A DNA stretch of 64,000 nt, from assembly GCA_947497475.1 (NCBI GenBank), contig CANMGS010000001.1:310001-374000 (forward strand). Reading direction: 5' to 3'. The notes under the pieces were generated by a model. The model had not been told where the DNA came from. It saw only the letters and a list, made by a program, of their open reading frames with translations, and did not search any database. Shown here piece by piece: positions 1 to 9,085 of this stretch. The position numbers and the translations under genes are program-made. The DNA comes from an uncultured Amylibacter sp. Lineage in GTDB: Bacteria > Pseudomonadota > Alphaproteobacteria > Rhodobacterales > Rhodobacteraceae. Position 1 is the stretch's first letter; each line of letters starts with the position of its first letter.

Positions 1-3
1 ATA

Positions 4-984
4 TTACTTTAAATCTTTAACCCAATCGGTGATCAACATCGTTGTTTCAGCCGTTTGATTTGGGCTTAAAATATCACCAGCTAAAACATGGTGATATGGA
101 TCATCTTGATCTGTCATCACACGTTTTTCAACACGTGCCCCAATGCCCCAGCGCGAAGCCACATCATTTACCCAAGCAGGGTCGATAACACTGTCTTCTT
201 CACTCACAAAGAATAATGCAGGCACTTCAATAGCACTGAAATCTATTTTACGGACAGCCCGTTGAATTGTCGCCATCGAAAGAGTTGATAGCGACGGATA
301 CTCATTCGTCCAGTATTTCTCATGATCAGCGTTTACCCCATCAAAACCACGACGCTCCCCTGCAACATAATTGCCCCAGTGGCGAACCCAAGGTAAATCT
401 AAAATAGCCGTTAAAGGATTACCAAGCTTGTATGCAGGCGATGTCAGCACAACACCAGTGACTTTATCTGCATGCTCAGGATTATTCAAAACATAGGTCG
501 TAACAGCACCGCCATTAGAGGTAGCCAGTACAATCACTTTTTCACCAATGCGCCCACCAATTTCAATCGCCTCTATCACATCTTGCACCCATTTTTCAGG
601 GCTACCATCCATCATCGCATCGCCAGAACGGCCATGTCCTGCAAGGCGGGCATAATACAGGTTCGCCTCCAGCGCATCCGCAACATTTTGCGGTACAGGG
701 CGTATTTCATGCGATGTGCCAGAAAAGCCATGTACATATAAAACAGAATACTCCGTCTTTGCCCCGACGGAACCCGCCCAAACCACTTGTTTATGCGCAT
801 CCTCAATGATGTCCGTGAATTGTGCTTCTTTATCGCTTAAATATTCATCAATGTCTGCGGGAACCACAATAGGAGCAAATGCAATCTCTTCATTTACAGT
901 CTCACGTGGGCCGAACACGTAAATCAAACCCAAGATTACAGTCAGACCAACCAGTCCCTTAAACATTACTTTAATAAATCTCAT
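4..984 (-). CDS. Membrane-anchored alpha/beta hydrolase
   Basis: A 326-residue serine-hydrolase-fold protein with an N-terminal hydrophobic segment (about residues 5-25) that looks like a signal anchor, so the catalytic domain probably sits in the periplasm. Visible fold elements are the oxyanion strand YVHGFSG, the GHGRSGD loop, the nucleophile elbow ATSNGG, a likely acid in SEEDSVIDP and a C-terminal His in YHHVLAGD. The elbow has Ala in place of the first Gly of GxSxG. Substrate unknown; carboxylesterase or lipase-like activity is an inference from the fold. The next gene upstream on this strand (1000-1752) is also an alpha/beta hydrolase 15 bp away, so the two may be cotranscribed. Confidence 0.8.
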   Translation of the reverse strand: MRFIKVMFKGLVGLTVILGLIYVFGPRETVNEEIAFAPIVVPADIDEYLSDKEAQFTDIIEDAHKQVVWAGSVGAKTEYSVLYVHGFSGTSHEIRPVPQNVADALEANLYYARLAGHGRSGDAMMDGSPEKWVQDVIEAIEIGGRIGEKVIVLATSNGGAVTTYVLNNPEHADKVTGVVLTSPAYKLGNPLTAILDLPWVRHWGNYVAGERRGFDGVNADHEKYWTNEYPSLSTLSMATIQRAVRKIDFSAIEVPALFFVSEEDSVIDPAWVNDVASRWGIGARVEKRVMTDQDDPYHHVLAGDILSPNQTAETTMLITDWVKDLK

Positions 985-999
985 ATTCAGGCTTTCGTT

Positions 1000-1752
1000 T
1001 TACGCTTTCATCGTCACAGAATGAATTGCTCTACGGATCATTGCTAAATTCTCTGGTTCAGAAAAGCGGTGATCAGCCCCTTTAATCAAGGATAACCGAA
1101 CGTCATCCCCTGTAACATGATCCAAAATCCGCAATGGCACCGACATATCGACATCAGCATCAGCAGTGCCATGCAACAATCGTACAGGGAACGGCAAATC
1201 CAACGGTTCACGTAAAATCAGTTGATTGCGCCCATCTTCGATCAACTTCTTGGTAATGATATATGGCTCATCTGAATAATCATTATCCAGCGCCAATTGC
1301 CCATCACGCATAATCTGCTCTTGCTGCTCAAGTGTAAAATTCGCCCACATACTGTCTTCGGTAAAGTCAGGTGCAGCAGCAATACCGACCAATCCCGCAA
1401 CCCACTCAGGAATACGCTTTGCCATTAGTAAAGCAATCCAACCGCCCATAGAAGATCCCACAAGGATTTGCTTGCCATCGGTCAGTTCCGAAATGATTTC
1501 CAACGCATCATCTGCCCAATCGCCAATACACCCGTCCACAAATCTTTCAGATGACAAACCATGCCCTGAATAATCAAAACGTAAAAAAGGCCGATCTTTT
1601 GATTTTGCCCAATCCTCAAGGTAAACTGCTTTGGTTCCATCCATATCAGATTTAAAACCACCAAGGAAAACAACTCCCACACCTTCGCCATCTGTTTTGT
1701 GATAAGCAATCTTGCGTCCTAATGATGTGTCAAAAAACTGTGGTTCTGTCAT
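1000..1752 (-). CDS. Alpha/beta hydrolase
   Basis: A cytosolic alpha/beta hydrolase of about 250 residues. It shows the GHGLSSERF loop after the oxyanion strand, the nucleophile elbow GSSMGG, an acid in GTADADVD and the catalytic His in GADHRFSEP. The overall pattern resembles the ABHD10-like thioesterase/esterase group, but the substrate cannot be read from sequence. The open frame extends upstream to 1866, yet the residues before MTEPQFFDTS look non-native and the ATG at 1752 has an AAGGTTGGA ribosome-binding stretch, so this start is preferred. It lies 15 bp upstream of another hydrolase gene on the same strand. Confidence 0.82.
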   Translation of the reverse strand: MTEPQFFDTSLGRKIAYHKTDGEGVGVVFLGGFKSDMDGTKAVYLEDWAKSKDRPFLRFDYSGHGLSSERFVDGCIGDWADDALEIISELTDGKQILVGSSMGGWIALLMAKRIPEWVAGLVGIAAAPDFTEDSMWANFTLEQQEQIMRDGQLALDNDYSDEPYIITKKLIEDGRNQLILREPLDLPFPVRLLHGTADADVDMSVPLRILDHVTGDDVRLSLIKGADHRFSEPENLAMIRRAIHSVTMKA

Positions 1753-1916
1753 TGTTTTAATCCAACCTTTGCAGAATGAAGTGGTTACAATCCATAGATT
1801 AGTTTTCCCACTCCTTAAGTGCAAGAACAGTTGACAAATATCCCATCTCTGGCAAAAGCAACGCACATAACCGCAACCGGGCGTTTCGTAGGCGCCAAAA
1901 TGAGGAGAACAGCATC

Positions 1917-3863
1917 ATGGCTGACATTACCCTTACCTTACCCGATGGAAACCAACGCAGCTATCCAGCTGGCACAACAGGTTTGGAAGTCGCCAAAGAC
2001 ATTTCCACATCCTTGGGCAAAAAAGCCATCAGCTGTTCCGTGGACGATGTTCACCGCGACCTGTCTCGTCCAATTGATACGGACGCAAGCTTTGCCATCC
2101 ACACAATGCAGGATGAAGCACAAGCACTTGAATTGATCCGCCACGACTGCGCCCACATCATGGCACGCGCTGTCCAAGAGATCTGGCCAGACGTCAAAGT
2201 CACAATCGGCCCAGTGATCAAAAACGGTTGGTACTATGACTTCGATCGCGAAGAGCCATTCACGCCAGAAGATCTTGCGACCATCGAAAAAAAGATGAAA
2301 GAGATCATCAACAAGCGTGATCTTGTGCGCACCGAAACATGGGACCGCGCCCGCGCGCTGAAGCATTACGAAGATAATAACGAGCCTTACAAAGTAGAGC
2401 TTGTGAACATGATCCCCGAAGGCGAAGACCTGCGCATGTACTGGCACGGCGACTGGCAAGACCTTTGCCGTGGCCCACACCTAGTTCACACAGGTCAGGT
2501 TCCAGCAGATGCTTTTAAACTGATGAACGTGGCAGGTGCTTACTGGCGTGGTGACAGCAACAACGCGATGTTGCAACGTATTTACGGCGTGGCGTTTAAG
2601 AACAAAGAAGACCTAAAAGCCCACCTTCACATGTTGGAAGAAGCCGCCCTACGCGACCACCGCAAGTTGGGCCGCGAAATGGATCTGTTCCATATGCAAG
2701 AAGAGGCACCAGGCCAAGTGTTTTGGCACCCAAATGGCTGGCGCATCTACACACTCTTACAAGACTACATGCGCCGTCGCCAAACCGCTGGCGGTTATGT
2801 TGAGGTGAACACACCACAAGTCGTAGACCGTAAATTGTGGGAAGCCTCAGGCCACTGGGAAAAATACCAAGAAAACATGTTCATCGTCGAAGTGGACGAA
2901 GACCACGCACGCGAAAAAGCAGTGAACGCCCTAAAGCCGATGAACTGCCCATGCCACGTGCAGATTTTCAACCAAGGTTTGAAATCCTACCGCGACTTGC
3001 CATTGCGCATGGCAGAATTCGGTTCCTGTAACCGCTATGAACCGTCAGGTGCCTTGCACGGCATCATGCGCGTACGTGGCTTTACACAAGACGATGGTCA
3101 CATTTTCTGTCGTGAAGATCAGATCGAAAGCGAAACTGCTGTCTATATCGAATTCTTACGGGATATCTACAAAGACCTAGGCTTTGATAACTTCCGCGTA
3201 AAATTCTCAGATCGCCCGGAAAAACGCGCAGGCTCTGACGAAGTCTGGGACAAAGCCGAAGCCGCTCTCCTATCCGCAACACGCGCTGCGGGCATCGAGC
3301 CAGAAATCAACCCAGGCGAAGGCGCTTTTTATGGCCCGAAACTAGAGTTCGTTCTAACAGACGCAATTGGTCGTGACTGGCAGTGTGGTACGCACCAAGT
3401 GGACTTCGTCCTACCAGAACGCTTGGATGCAAACTATGTTGGCGAAGACGGCAACAAACACCGTCCAGTTATGCTGCACCGTGCAACATTGGGCTCATTT
3501 GAACGTTTCATCGGCATCTTAATCGAAAACTTCTCTGGCAAGCTGCCGTTCTGGTTAGCGCCGCGCCAAGTTGTTGTGGCCTCTATCGTTACAGATGCAA
3601 ATGACTACGTAACCGAAACTGTTGCTAAACTACAGGCCGCTGGCATCCGCGCCGAGGCTGATGTTCGCAACGAGAAAATCAATTATAAAGTCCGTGAACA
3701 TTCATTGGGTAAAGTGCCCGTGATTCTTGCGGTCGGCATGCGTGAAGTTGAAGAAGGTACTGTCTCGGTGCGCCGTTTGGGTAACAAACAAACATCAGTT
3801 CAGGTTTTAACAGATGTGATTGCTGAATTATCAGCTGACGCAACTCCACCAGATATGCGTTAA
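1917..3863 (+). CDS. thrS: Threonine-tRNA ligase
   Basis: Class II aminoacyl-tRNA synthetase that charges tRNA-Thr; 648 residues, normal full length. In order: N-terminal TGS domain (about 1-62), the editing (SAD) domain with an HxxxH motif in [10 protein letters not shown], the catalytic core with the zinc Cys in MNCPCH, motif 2 around [15 protein letters not shown], the zinc His in TQDDGHIFC, motif 3 [12 protein letters not shown], and a C-terminal anticodon-binding domain. An AGGAG box lies 8 bp before the ATG. Its TAA stop overlaps the stop of the convergent gene at 3860. Confidence 0.98.
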   Translation: MADITLTLPDGNQRSYPAGTTGLEVAKDISTSLGKKAISCSVDDVHRDLSRPIDTDASFAIHTMQDEAQALELIRHDCAHIMARAVQEIWPDVKVTIGPVIKNGWYYDFDREEPFTPEDLATIEKKMKEIINKRDLVRTETWDRARALKHYEDNNEPYKVELVNMIPEGEDLRMYWHGDWQDLCRGPHLVHTGQVPADAFKLMNVAGAYWRGDSNNAMLQRIYGVAFKNKEDLKAHLHMLEEAALRDHRKLGREMDLFHMQEEAPGQVFWHPNGWRIYTLLQDYMRRRQTAGGYVEVNTPQVVDRKLWEASGHWEKYQENMFIVEVDEDHAREKAVNALKPMNCPCHVQIFNQGLKSYRDLPLRMAEFGSCNRYEPSGALHGIMRVRGFTQDDGHIFCREDQIESETAVYIEFLRDIYKDLGFDNFRVKFSDRPEKRAGSDEVWDKAEAALLSATRAAGIEPEINPGEGAFYGPKLEFVLTDAIGRDWQCGTHQVDFVLPERLDANYVGEDGNKHRPVMLHRATLGSFERFIGILIENFSGKLPFWLAPRQVVVASIVTDANDYVTETVAKLQAAGIRAEADVRNEKINYKVREHSLGKVPVILAVGMREVEEGTVSVRRLGNKQTSVQVLTDVIAELSADATPPDMR

Positions 3864-4720
3864 CCTCGGCTCGCCCGAGCTGCTAACAATGCGCCGCCCG
3901 CGATTAATGTCGCGGCGGCTGCCAGCACCCATGTCAGTGGTGCGTAACCTGCAAGCACCAATACCAATGTTGATAAAAGCGGTGCGGCATAGCTGAAAAC
4001 ACCCAACAACTGAATGTTGCCTTTCTTGACACCAATATCCCAAACGTAAAACGCCAACCCAACGGGTCCCAATCCTAGACCAATAACAGACAACCATCCA
4101 ATTGATGTTTGCGGCCAAACTGTTGTTTCCAATGCAAAATGCGCAACTGCGGACAAAATAGCAGTCGCAATACAAAATATTGCAACACTTGATGTTGGCG
4201 TATCGCCAAGTTGTCGAGAAATCACAGAATAGCCAGACCAAAACAATGCACATAACATCGCTAAGCCATATCCAGTCAAAGCATCACCTTGAAACGATGC
4301 GCCTCCATTAGATACGATAAGTGCAGCGCCCGAAAAGCCAATCAAGCCGCCCAATACATGCCCTCTTTTCAATGTTTCACTGGGTAAAAGCCCTGAAAAC
4401 AAAACAATCAAAAGTGGCCACAGATATGCAATCAACCCCGCTTCAGCAGCAGGTGCCATACGCAAGGCCGAAAAATAAAAGAAGTGATAGCCAAACAGGC
4501 CAAGCGTTCCAAAAGCATAGATTTTCCAACTGGTTTGTTTCAGCTCCGCTTGGGCACCTGTTGCCAAAACCCAAATCAAACCAATAGTCCCACCAATGGC
4601 AAAACACATCGCATTCAATTGAAACGGTGGGACAGGGCTAGAGCCAACCGTAAACAGCGCCAAAAGTGCCCACAAAAGCACAGCGCCAAATCCCAATACT
4701 GTTGCTTTTGATCGCGTCAT
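3860..4720 (-). CDS. EamA/DMT-family transporter
   Basis: A 286-residue integral membrane protein with about ten hydrophobic helices arranged as two EamA repeats, the pattern of the drug/metabolite exporter superfamily. Helix 1 is [16 protein letters not shown], and the second repeat starts near [17 protein letters not shown]. Such proteins usually export amino acids or other small metabolites; the substrate here is not determinable. It is convergent with thrS and the two stop codons share the four bases TTAA (3860-3863). A second EamA gene, not closely similar by eye, lies at 20513-21424. Confidence 0.88.
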   Translation of the reverse strand: MTRSKATVLGFGAVLLWALLALFTVGSSPVPPFQLNAMCFAIGGTIGLIWVLATGAQAELKQTSWKIYAFGTLGLFGYHFFYFSALRMAPAAEAGLIAYLWPLLIVLFSGLLPSETLKRGHVLGGLIGFSGAALIVSNGGASFQGDALTGYGLAMLCALFWSGYSVISRQLGDTPTSSVAIFCIATAILSAVAHFALETTVWPQTSIGWLSVIGLGLGPVGLAFYVWDIGVKKGNIQLLGVFSYAAPLLSTLVLVLAGYAPLTWVLAAAATLIAGGALLAARASRG

Positions 4721-4771
4721 CTATCCCCGCGCTTTAGATGCCTGATAATCAGGTTTCCAATATCAGCTTAA

Positions 4772-5098
4772 TTAAACTGTATGCTGATTGGTAATATATG
4801 TATCCAAATTATATTCCACCGAAAGCGAAAATGCGCAGCTTTGATGAATATGCACTTTAATGGCTTTCTCCAACTCTTCGGTCAAAGACACCGTAAACGC
4901 ACGATCACGATGTGGCTTCTGCAACAATGCAACCGTTACCAATATATGCGTATGATTGAACTGGTCCGCAGGATAAGCACGCCCTTTACAAGCACCTGCA
5001 CCTGTATCTTTACCCAGAATGGTTTCCTCAATAGCCTGCAAAATCTCTTCAGCATTAATCTTAAGGTCGCTGCTGTATTTAATATCAGCATGGGGCAT
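4772..5098 (-). CDS. 5-carboxymethyl-2-hydroxymuconate isomerase (CHMI)-family tautomerase
   Basis: A 108-residue protein beginning MPHADIKYSSDL, which matches the CHMI (HpaF) branch of the tautomerase superfamily, where Pro2 becomes the catalytic N-terminal base after Met removal. The central segment GRAYPADQFNHTHILVTVALL fits the family. In homoprotocatechuate degradation this enzyme isomerises 5-carboxymethyl-2-hydroxymuconate. No other hpa genes are in the window, so its physiological role here is open. It is a little shorter than typical CHMI. The upstream intergenic DNA (5099-5218) is AT-rich with repeated CGTAT words. Confidence 0.72.
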   Translation of the reverse strand: MPHADIKYSSDLKINAEEILQAIEETILGKDTGAGACKGRAYPADQFNHTHILVTVALLQKPHRDRAFTVSLTEELEKAIKVHIHQSCAFSLSVEYNLDTYITNQHTV

Positions 5099-5218
5099 AA
5101 TGAATATCCTTATTGGCTTACATAATACGTATATTTTCTACTTATATAACGTATGAATACCAGCTTTATATACATGAGAAATATCACAAAATTGTTGCGT
5201 ATGTTTGATTTTTTAAAA

Positions 5219-5710
5219 TCAAACAACTTCAGGCGCTACCAAACCCTCTGTAATTCCTGCCTGAACAGGACGCTCTAAATACGTAGATAACACCATATAA
5301 CTCTTCGTCGCTGTCACACTTGGCATTGCGTATAAGCGCGCCAACAATGCTTCCATGGCCTGAGATGTTTCCATACGCACCTTTAACAACATGCATGTGT
5401 CACCCGTCACCGAATGGATTTCCTCAACTTCTGGTAACTCACTCAGCGCCATAAGCTCTTTGGTTTTTCCCCAGCCTGTCGTATCCACATGAATGAATGA
5501 TAAAAAACCCTTACCCGTTTCAGCAGGCTCCAAAGCCGCAACAACCGATTTGATCCGCCCTGATGCTTTATGTCGTTTCACACGTTCATGCACCGCTGGC
5601 GCAGACAACCCAACCAGATTCCCAAGCTCCGCATAACTGCGCTCTGCATTCTCTGTTAATAGACCTAATAATTTTCGGTCAATCGCATCTAATCCTTTAG
5701 TCTCTTTCAT
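5219..5710 (-). CDS. Lrp/AsnC-family transcriptional regulator
   Basis: A 163-residue regulator: N-terminal winged helix-turn-helix (about 8-55, with RSYAELGNLVGLSAPAVHER) followed by an Lrp-type RAM/ACT ligand domain (about 70-145, containing HSVTGDTCMLLKVR). The family senses amino acids and binds DNA as oligomers. The gene is divergent from an MFS transporter starting at 5816, which is its likely target. A 10-bp-arm inverted repeat (5203-5212 with 5215-5224, two-base loop) overlaps the stop codon and may help to end the transcript. Confidence 0.9.
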   Translation of the reverse strand: MKETKGLDAIDRKLLGLLTENAERSYAELGNLVGLSAPAVHERVKRHKASGRIKSVVAALEPAETGKGFLSFIHVDTTGWGKTKELMALSELPEVEEIHSVTGDTCMLLKVRMETSQAMEALLARLYAMPSVTATKSYMVLSTYLERPVQAGITEGLVAPEVV

Positions 5711-5815
5711 CTTACACAGAACCTCATTCGTATTTACACCATAAGGCGTTATTTCACTTTTACTTTATTTAATTCTGCAAAATAATCCATGTCAATTACA
5801 AGGTACGAGATAAAA

Positions 5816-6955
5816 ATGAATCCTATTCTACTCTTAACACTTTCCATTGGCATCATCGGCTCCAATTCATTGGTGCTAAGTCCCATTGCGGCAGAAGTTG
5901 CAAAATCCTTCGAACACCACTCCCCTTCTGACATCTTAATTGCATCAGCAATCTACGGCTTAATGACAGCAATAAGCGCGCTAGTCCTCGCCCCAAAGGC
6001 AGACACTTACGGGTTACGGAAGTCATTATTTTTGTCTCTGATTACTGCAACATTCGGCTTATCAATCAGTGCAATGACACAAACATTAATCGTCCTTTGC
6101 ATTGCTCAAGGAATAATCGGCCTTGCCGCTGGGGTCGCATTACCCGCCACATATGGTTTGGCCGCAGATATTGCTGTGAAAGGCCGTGAAAGTGAAACAA
6201 TGGGTAAAGTGCTGACAGGCTGGACACTTAGTCTGGTCGTTGGCGTGACTTTATCCGCACTCATCGCCGATTGGATACATTGGCGCTTTGTATTTATCAG
6301 TATGGCCATTATGAGTGGTATAATTGCACTCTTTGTAAAATCCATCGCACGACGCGAACAACGAACCCCACCAGATAAGAAAACCTCTCCTTTAACGGCC
6401 CTTTGTATTCCAGGCATCACAAGTGCATTGATTTCTGTTGCTGCTTTTATGACGGCATTTTACGGGCTCTATTCTTTTTTGGGTGCACATATGCAAACAA
6501 CACTTCTCGCGCCTACATCCTATATCGGCCTTGCATCTTTAGCTTATGGAATAGGTTTTGGTATCATCGCCCCAATCGATCGTTTCATCGACAGATATGG
6601 TGCTCATCGCGTGGCACCACTGGTTTTCACTACTATGATTGGTGTGTATCTAATGCTGTCTCTTACATCAGGCGCCGCATACACACTTATTCTATGTTGC
6701 TTGCTCTGGGGCGGTATAAACCATCTTGGCCTTAATCTATTGGTGGGGCGCCTTACGGCCATCGATCCAGCCCAGCGCGCCTCTATAATGGGATTGTACA
6801 GCGCAGTCACATATGTCGCGATGTTTATTGGTGCGACTTCCTTTAAGCCAATTTTTGACCAATATGGCTTTGCAATAATCGCAATACTCTCAGCAAGTTG
6901 CATCATCCCTGCCCTTTGGAACTCTCTGCGATTTCGCAGATATTCAATGAACTGA
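5816..6955 (+). CDS. MFS transporter
   Basis: A 12-helix major facilitator superfamily permease of about 379 residues. The first helix is LLLTLSIGIIGSNSLVLSP. An MFS motif-A-like loop, LAPKADTYGLRKSL, follows helix 2, and helix 4 reads GLAAGVALPATYG. The layout resembles sugar-efflux or drug-efflux MFS proteins. The start at 5816 is preferred over 5789 because hydrophobic sequence begins at once and a GAGA element lies just upstream. The divergent Lrp/AsnC gene suggests amino-acid-responsive control of export, which is an inference from position. Confidence 0.87.
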   Translation: MNPILLLTLSIGIIGSNSLVLSPIAAEVAKSFEHHSPSDILIASAIYGLMTAISALVLAPKADTYGLRKSLFLSLITATFGLSISAMTQTLIVLCIAQGIIGLAAGVALPATYGLAADIAVKGRESETMGKVLTGWTLSLVVGVTLSALIADWIHWRFVFISMAIMSGIIALFVKSIARREQRTPPDKKTSPLTALCIPGITSALISVAAFMTAFYGLYSFLGAHMQTTLLAPTSYIGLASLAYGIGFGIIAPIDRFIDRYGAHRVAPLVFTTMIGVYLMLSLTSGAAYTLILCCLLWGGINHLGLNLLVGRLTAIDPAQRASIMGLYSAVTYVAMFIGATSFKPIFDQYGFAIIAILSASCIIPALWNSLRFRRYSMN

Positions 6956-7083
6956 AACCATATACCGTTGCATAAAATCCCACATATTTTTCCGCAGCAC
7001 GCCTAATTTGCGCCATATTTCAGGCTCAGCCTTCTAAGAATAACGACTCGCAACAATGCGGGCAAAAATGAGAGAGCAGACCA

Positions 7084-7281
7084 ATGGCAAGTAATAAGAA
7101 GTACCAATTAAACGGTGTATCTTTGGCTACTCCACCAGAATTCATGGGTGGTCGGACAGAGACACATATGGAAAAAACCAACTGGCTAAAGCGCACAGGT
7201 TCAAAAATGCGCAACAAAGATAAGATGAAAACATCTGATCCAAACAGGTTTTATGACGGCATTCAAACCCTATACGGTTAA
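7084..7281 (+). CDS. Small hypothetical protein
   Basis: A 65-residue basic, hydrophilic reading frame of unknown function, with no membrane segment or recognised motif. Lysine-rich patches (KMRNKDKMK) precede a C-terminal RFYDGIQTLYG. Support for it being real: a GAGAG element about 9 bp before the ATG, and a stop that overlaps the convergent MocR gene in the same TTAA arrangement seen at other gene ends in this window. No family is recognised, and it could still be a chance frame. Confidence 0.45.
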   Translation: MASNKKYQLNGVSLATPPEFMGGRTETHMEKTNWLKRTGSKMRNKDKMKTSDPNRFYDGIQTLYG

Positions 7282-8663
7282 GTATCCACATCCATAGGTG
7301 GTGAACTCAGCAAACGATCTATCGTGGTTAAAGCATCCCCATATGCTTCGATAGGTACGCTTGAGTTTAAGGATATTCGCACAGCATGTGGCGTTGGCAT
7401 ATTGTTCAATGCAAATTCGTCAGCAGCACGCACGATTATAGACTCGCGTTCACATGCCATAGTAAACGATGACGCGCGCCAGCCCCGTGGTAATTGTAGC
7501 CATATAAACGGCACATCACGGCGCCATGATATATCCCACTTACCCAAACGGTTGACCGTGTACTCCACACGTTTGCTTACGACCTCCAAAACATTACGTC
7601 TGGTCTGAGCAGCGTCACCGGATGTCAGTAATTCAGCAGCAACATCTGTCACTAACCCAGATACACCAAAGCTTGCCGTTTGCATTAAACGCGTCGCTAT
7701 AGAAACCTTATCATCTGGGCATAACAGATACCCAAACCGTAACCCCGCCGAAACGGATTTGGAAAATGATGATAAATACCAAGCACGTTCAGGGCATATA
7801 TTTATGAAACTCGGAACTTTCGCAGGCCCAATGCCCCAACAATCATCTTCAATCACCTGAAAATCATATCGGCGCGCTAAATTCGCAATCGCTAAACGAC
7901 GCTCAAGCGGCATTTCCCCCGTCGTAGGGTTTAAAACATTACAAGACGTGAAAAGTGCCTTGAATGGTCGGCGTTTATATACCGTTTCTAAATGTTCGGG
8001 AATAATTCCGAACTCGTCTGTCTTAACACCCAACAAATCTGCACGTTGTCCTTGTACCGCATATCTAATACCTGGATAGGTCAACGCATCCAAAGCGATT
8101 GCACCAATACCGTCAGACAAAACAGCGGCACATGCCAACCCAATGGCATTCTGCCCACCGTTGGTCACAATCAGATTTTCATGATTACAAAATACATTCG
8201 AATATTCCATCCACTTCGCCAAATGTGGATAGATCGCATGGCGGCCATCGCGTTCAGGGTAATATAAATATTCATTCGCTTTTGTCTGCCCAACCTTAAC
8301 AATGGCACGTTGTAACGCCTCAGCCTGACCCACATTCGTCGTGTTCGTATTACGCAGATTAACCAGTTGATCCGGAACTGTGCCAAATGTCTTAGAAAAT
8401 TCCTCGATATGCTCGGTTTTACCAGCAACAAATGTGCCACGACCAACAGTCGCTTGTAGCAAGCCTTCTGAAATTCCTTCCTTATAGGCGCGCGCGACCG
8501 TCCCCGGAGTGACCCCTATATCCCAGGCAAGGTCACGCACAGGCGGAAGTTTTGTACCAGCTTCCAAACTACCTTTCGCAATATCCGCCCGCAATGCCGC
8601 CACAACGGCTTTGTATTTAGGCCCATCAAAATCAGATAAGGTTGGCTGCCAAATTGTACCCAT
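7278..8663 (-). CDS. MocR-type GntR regulator with aminotransferase domain
   Basis: A 461-residue fusion of an N-terminal GntR winged helix (about 15-85, LPPVRDLAWDIGVTPGTVAR) with a fold-type-I PLP aminotransferase-like domain (about 120-455). The presumed PLP lysine lies in SSFSKSVSAGLRFGY. MocR/PdxR-like proteins use PLP or amino-compound adducts to control a divergent gene. Here the divergent neighbour is the DUF1127 gene at 8759, and the intergenic DNA carries repeated ACAATA words and an inverted repeat suited to such a regulator. Confidence 0.93.
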   Translation of the reverse strand: MGTIWQPTLSDFDGPKYKAVVAALRADIAKGSLEAGTKLPPVRDLAWDIGVTPGTVARAYKEGISEGLLQATVGRGTFVAGKTEHIEEFSKTFGTVPDQLVNLRNTNTTNVGQAEALQRAIVKVGQTKANEYLYYPERDGRHAIYPHLAKWMEYSNVFCNHENLIVTNGGQNAIGLACAAVLSDGIGAIALDALTYPGIRYAVQGQRADLLGVKTDEFGIIPEHLETVYKRRPFKALFTSCNVLNPTTGEMPLERRLAIANLARRYDFQVIEDDCWGIGPAKVPSFINICPERAWYLSSFSKSVSAGLRFGYLLCPDDKVSIATRLMQTASFGVSGLVTDVAAELLTSGDAAQTRRNVLEVVSKRVEYTVNRLGKWDISWRRDVPFIWLQLPRGWRASSFTMACERESIIVRAADEFALNNMPTPHAVRISLNSSVPIEAYGDALTTIDRLLSSPPMDVDT

Positions 8664-8705
8664 TACAATATTTCCCTAGCGTAACTATTCGAATCTTTGT
8701 ATCAC

Positions 8706-8745
8706 TACAATACAAGTACAATATTAATTGTACCAATACAATATA
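8706..8745. promoter_or_regulatory. Repeat-rich putative MocR operator
   Basis: The space between the divergent MocR and DUF1127 genes holds an inverted repeat, GTACAAT (8716-8722) and ATTGTAC (8727-8733) around a 4-bp spacer. It is flanked by same-direction copies of TACAATA at about 8706 and 8736. A further ACAATATTT lies next to the MocR start. Direct plus inverted repeats in the divergent promoter are typical of MocR/GntR operators; assignment to this regulator is inferred. Confidence 0.55.
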
Positions 8746-8758
8746 GAAAGTTAGGAAA

Positions 8759-8992
8759 ATGCCTTACAATCACTCACATACTGCCCAAATCGCGCTCAAT
8801 TTAGCACATAGAACAGACCTACCGGTCCTTTCACAAGTTGCTATCCGCTTTGCGAATACAGCAGCTAAGTGGGCAGATCGGTACAAATCCCGACAAAAAC
8901 TTGGTACAATGACGCCAGAGCAAATGAAAGACATCGGCATCACCAAATATGAGGCCTATCACGAGTCTCGCAAGTCATTCTGGCGCGAATAG
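8759..8992 (+). CDS. DUF1127 domain-containing small protein
   Basis: A 77-residue protein whose C-terminal half matches DUF1127 (YjiS-like), with WADRYKSRQKLGTMTPEQ and MKDIGITKYEA. In alphaproteobacteria such small arginine/lysine-rich proteins have been linked to RNA turnover and stress or nutrient adaptation; the role of this one is unknown. An AGGA box lies 3-6 bp before the ATG. It is divergent from the MocR regulator, its probable controller. Confidence 0.8.
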   Translation: MPYNHSHTAQIALNLAHRTDLPVLSQVAIRFANTAAKWADRYKSRQKLGTMTPEQMKDIGITKYEAYHESRKSFWRE

Positions 8993-9030
8993 TTTCCCCT
9001 TTGCGCGGTTCGTGCAGATTTTACCGCGCA

Positions 9031-9067
9031 AAAAAAAGCGCCCGTCTTTTCTTCCGAAGACGGGCGC
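9031..9067 (-). terminator. Rho-independent terminator (minus strand)
   Basis: Inverted repeat GCGCCCGTCTT (9038-9048) and AAGACGGGCGC (9057-9067) with an 8-base loop. On the minus strand it is followed by seven Ts (complement of 9031-9037). It lies 18 bp past the stop of the flavoenzyme gene ending at 9086 and should close that operon. Confidence 0.88.
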
Positions 9068-9085
9068 GTCTGCTTTAAACTTACT

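Noticed and set aside
1831-1860. Sigma-70 promoter for thrS (TTGACA at 1831)
   Set aside because: A good -35 word, but no acceptable -10 sequence at 16-18 bp spacing.
9001-9031. Plus-strand terminator for the DUF1127 gene (TTGCGCGGT/ACCGCGCAA)
   Set aside because: The arms pair, but on the plus strand they are followed by As, not Ts; only the neighbouring hairpin with minus-strand Ts is a convincing terminator.
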